A DNA stretch of 64,000 bases, from NCBI GenBank assembly GCA_002724555.1, contig PBOZ01000069.1, forward strand, positions 1 through 64,000. The letters run 5' to 3'. Position 1 is the first letter of the stretch; every line of letters starts with the position of its first letter. The notes beneath the pieces are model-generated. The model searched no databases. It was given only the letters and a program-made list of their open reading frames with translations, and was not told where the DNA came from. The translations under genes and the position numbers were made by a program. This document shows positions 63,480-64,000 of this stretch, in pieces. Source of the stretch: Rickettsiales bacterium (GTDB lineage: Bacteria; Pseudomonadota; Alphaproteobacteria; UBA8366).

Positions 63480-64000
63480 ATGAAACGCCTTATCATATTC
63501 GGCATCGGCCAAATCGCCGAAGTCGCACATTATCTCTTCACTGAAGATAGCGCGTTTGAGGTTTCGGGATTCACTGTCGATGCCAACTATTGCGACCGTT
63601 CGGAACATCTCGGGATCCCAGTCGTTCCCTTCGAAACCGTGACAGAAGCATTCCCTCCTGATGAATACTCTATTTTCGTCGCCATAGGCTACGGGGACCT
63701 GAACAAAAAACGCTCTGCCAAAGTAGTAGAAGCACGTCGGAAGGGATACGAATTAGCAAGCTATGCGTCGAGCCGAGCCTGGCTATGGAAAGGTTTTAGA
63801 GTAGAACCAAACACTATGATTATGGAACACAATACAATTCAACCATATGTTACCATTGGTGCAAATTGCATTCTGTGGAGCGGTAATCACATCGGACACC
63901 ACACCCGAATTGGCGAAAATGTTTTCATTGCCAGCCATGCCGTCATTTCTGGTTCTGTCGTAGTTGGCGACAATAGCTTCATCGGAGTAAATGCGACGCT
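63480..64000 (+). CDS. NeuD/PglD-type sugar acyltransferase, truncated by window end
   Basis: Not in the ORF track because no stop is reached. From ATG 63480 at least 173 codons are open. The N-terminal Rossmann-like part begins MKRLIIFGIGQIAEVAHYLF and includes YSIFVAIGYGDLNKKRSA. The left-handed beta-helix hexapeptide repeats start at NTIQPYVTIGANCILWSG and run through HHTRIGENVFIASHAVISGSVVVGDNSFIG. The His in GNHIGHH is at the catalytic-His position of PglD-like N-acetyltransferases. A GATCGG-type ribosome binding site is weak. It likely acetylates an amino-sugar made by the nearby pathway. Confidence 0.88.
   Translation, partial: MKRLIIFGIGQIAEVAHYLFTEDSAFEVSGFTVDANYCDRSEHLGIPVVPFETVTEAFPPDEYSIFVAIGYGDLNKKRSAKVVEARRKGYELASYASSRAWLWKGFRVEPNTMIMEHNTIQPYVTIGANCILWSGNHIGHHTRIGENVFIASHAVISGSVVVGDNSFIGVNAT

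Overview
This 64 kb window appears to be chromosomal DNA from a motile alphaproteobacterium, most likely Rhodospirillales-like and of moderate GC. The evidence is the combination of FlbT, FlaF, FliX, a CheL-type FlgJ without a muramidase domain, a DksA that lacks most zinc cysteines, DUF6468 and MotE-type motor genes, and a GTTC-N7-GTTC SOS box upstream of recA. I saw no insertion sequence, prophage, CRISPR array or rRNA gene. One tRNA gene is present: selC (tRNA-Sec), which implies that the organism makes selenoproteins.

Region 1 (about 1-25.5 kb) is mainly housekeeping. It holds acyl-CoA dehydrogenase, glyoxalase II, iron-type alcohol dehydrogenase, hisI-folE divergent from a Zur-like regulator with a palindromic operator between them, selC, a glutathione S-transferase with an FAD oxidoreductase, sfsA-map, a trypsin-like protease with C-terminal repeats, a CoA-transferase, psd-pssA for phosphatidylethanolamine synthesis, a LysM protein, two c-type cytochromes, a LOG-family nucleosidase, an unrecognised 456-residue protein with a strong terminator, a VWA/MoxR pair, alaS and recA.

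Region 2 (about 26-56.5 kb) is a large flagellar cluster in several opposed units: flgB-flgC-fliE-fliQ-fliR-flhB (minus); a stand-alone FlhB C-domain protein, an unknown small protein, fliO and fliP (plus); fliL-fliM-DUF6468-motE-two motB-like genes-large TPR protein (minus); flgF-flgG-flgA-flgH (plus); dksA and fliX (minus); flgI-flgJ-flgN-flgK-flgL plus two TPR glycosyltransferases (plus); flaF-flbT and two flagellin genes (minus). Five sites with GG-N10-GC spacing and a TGGCA core lie in front of flgB, flgF, flgI and both flagellins. This suggests a sigma-54 flagellar hierarchy like that of Caulobacter, with FliX as a likely regulator and FlbT/FlaF acting on flagellin mRNA.

Region 3 (about 49.8-53.5 kb and 56.6-64 kb) looks like a glycosylation module. 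It has a TPR/GT9-like protein, three SPINDLY-type (GT41) TPR proteins, a DegT-family sugar aminotransferase, WbqC and a NeuD/PglD-type acyltransferase cut off by the window edge. The position beside the flagellins suggests flagellin glycosylation (inference).

The most notable oddities are a motor operon with no intact motA, where a 239-bp remnant-like stretch sits in its usual place; a MotB paralogue without the proton-binding Asp; a GT41 gene whose normal C-terminus lies out of frame behind an A10 run; selC; a very large periplasmic TPR protein with three repeated beta-type domains in the motor operon; and an uncharacterised, apparently well-expressed protein at 17.5-18.9 kb.
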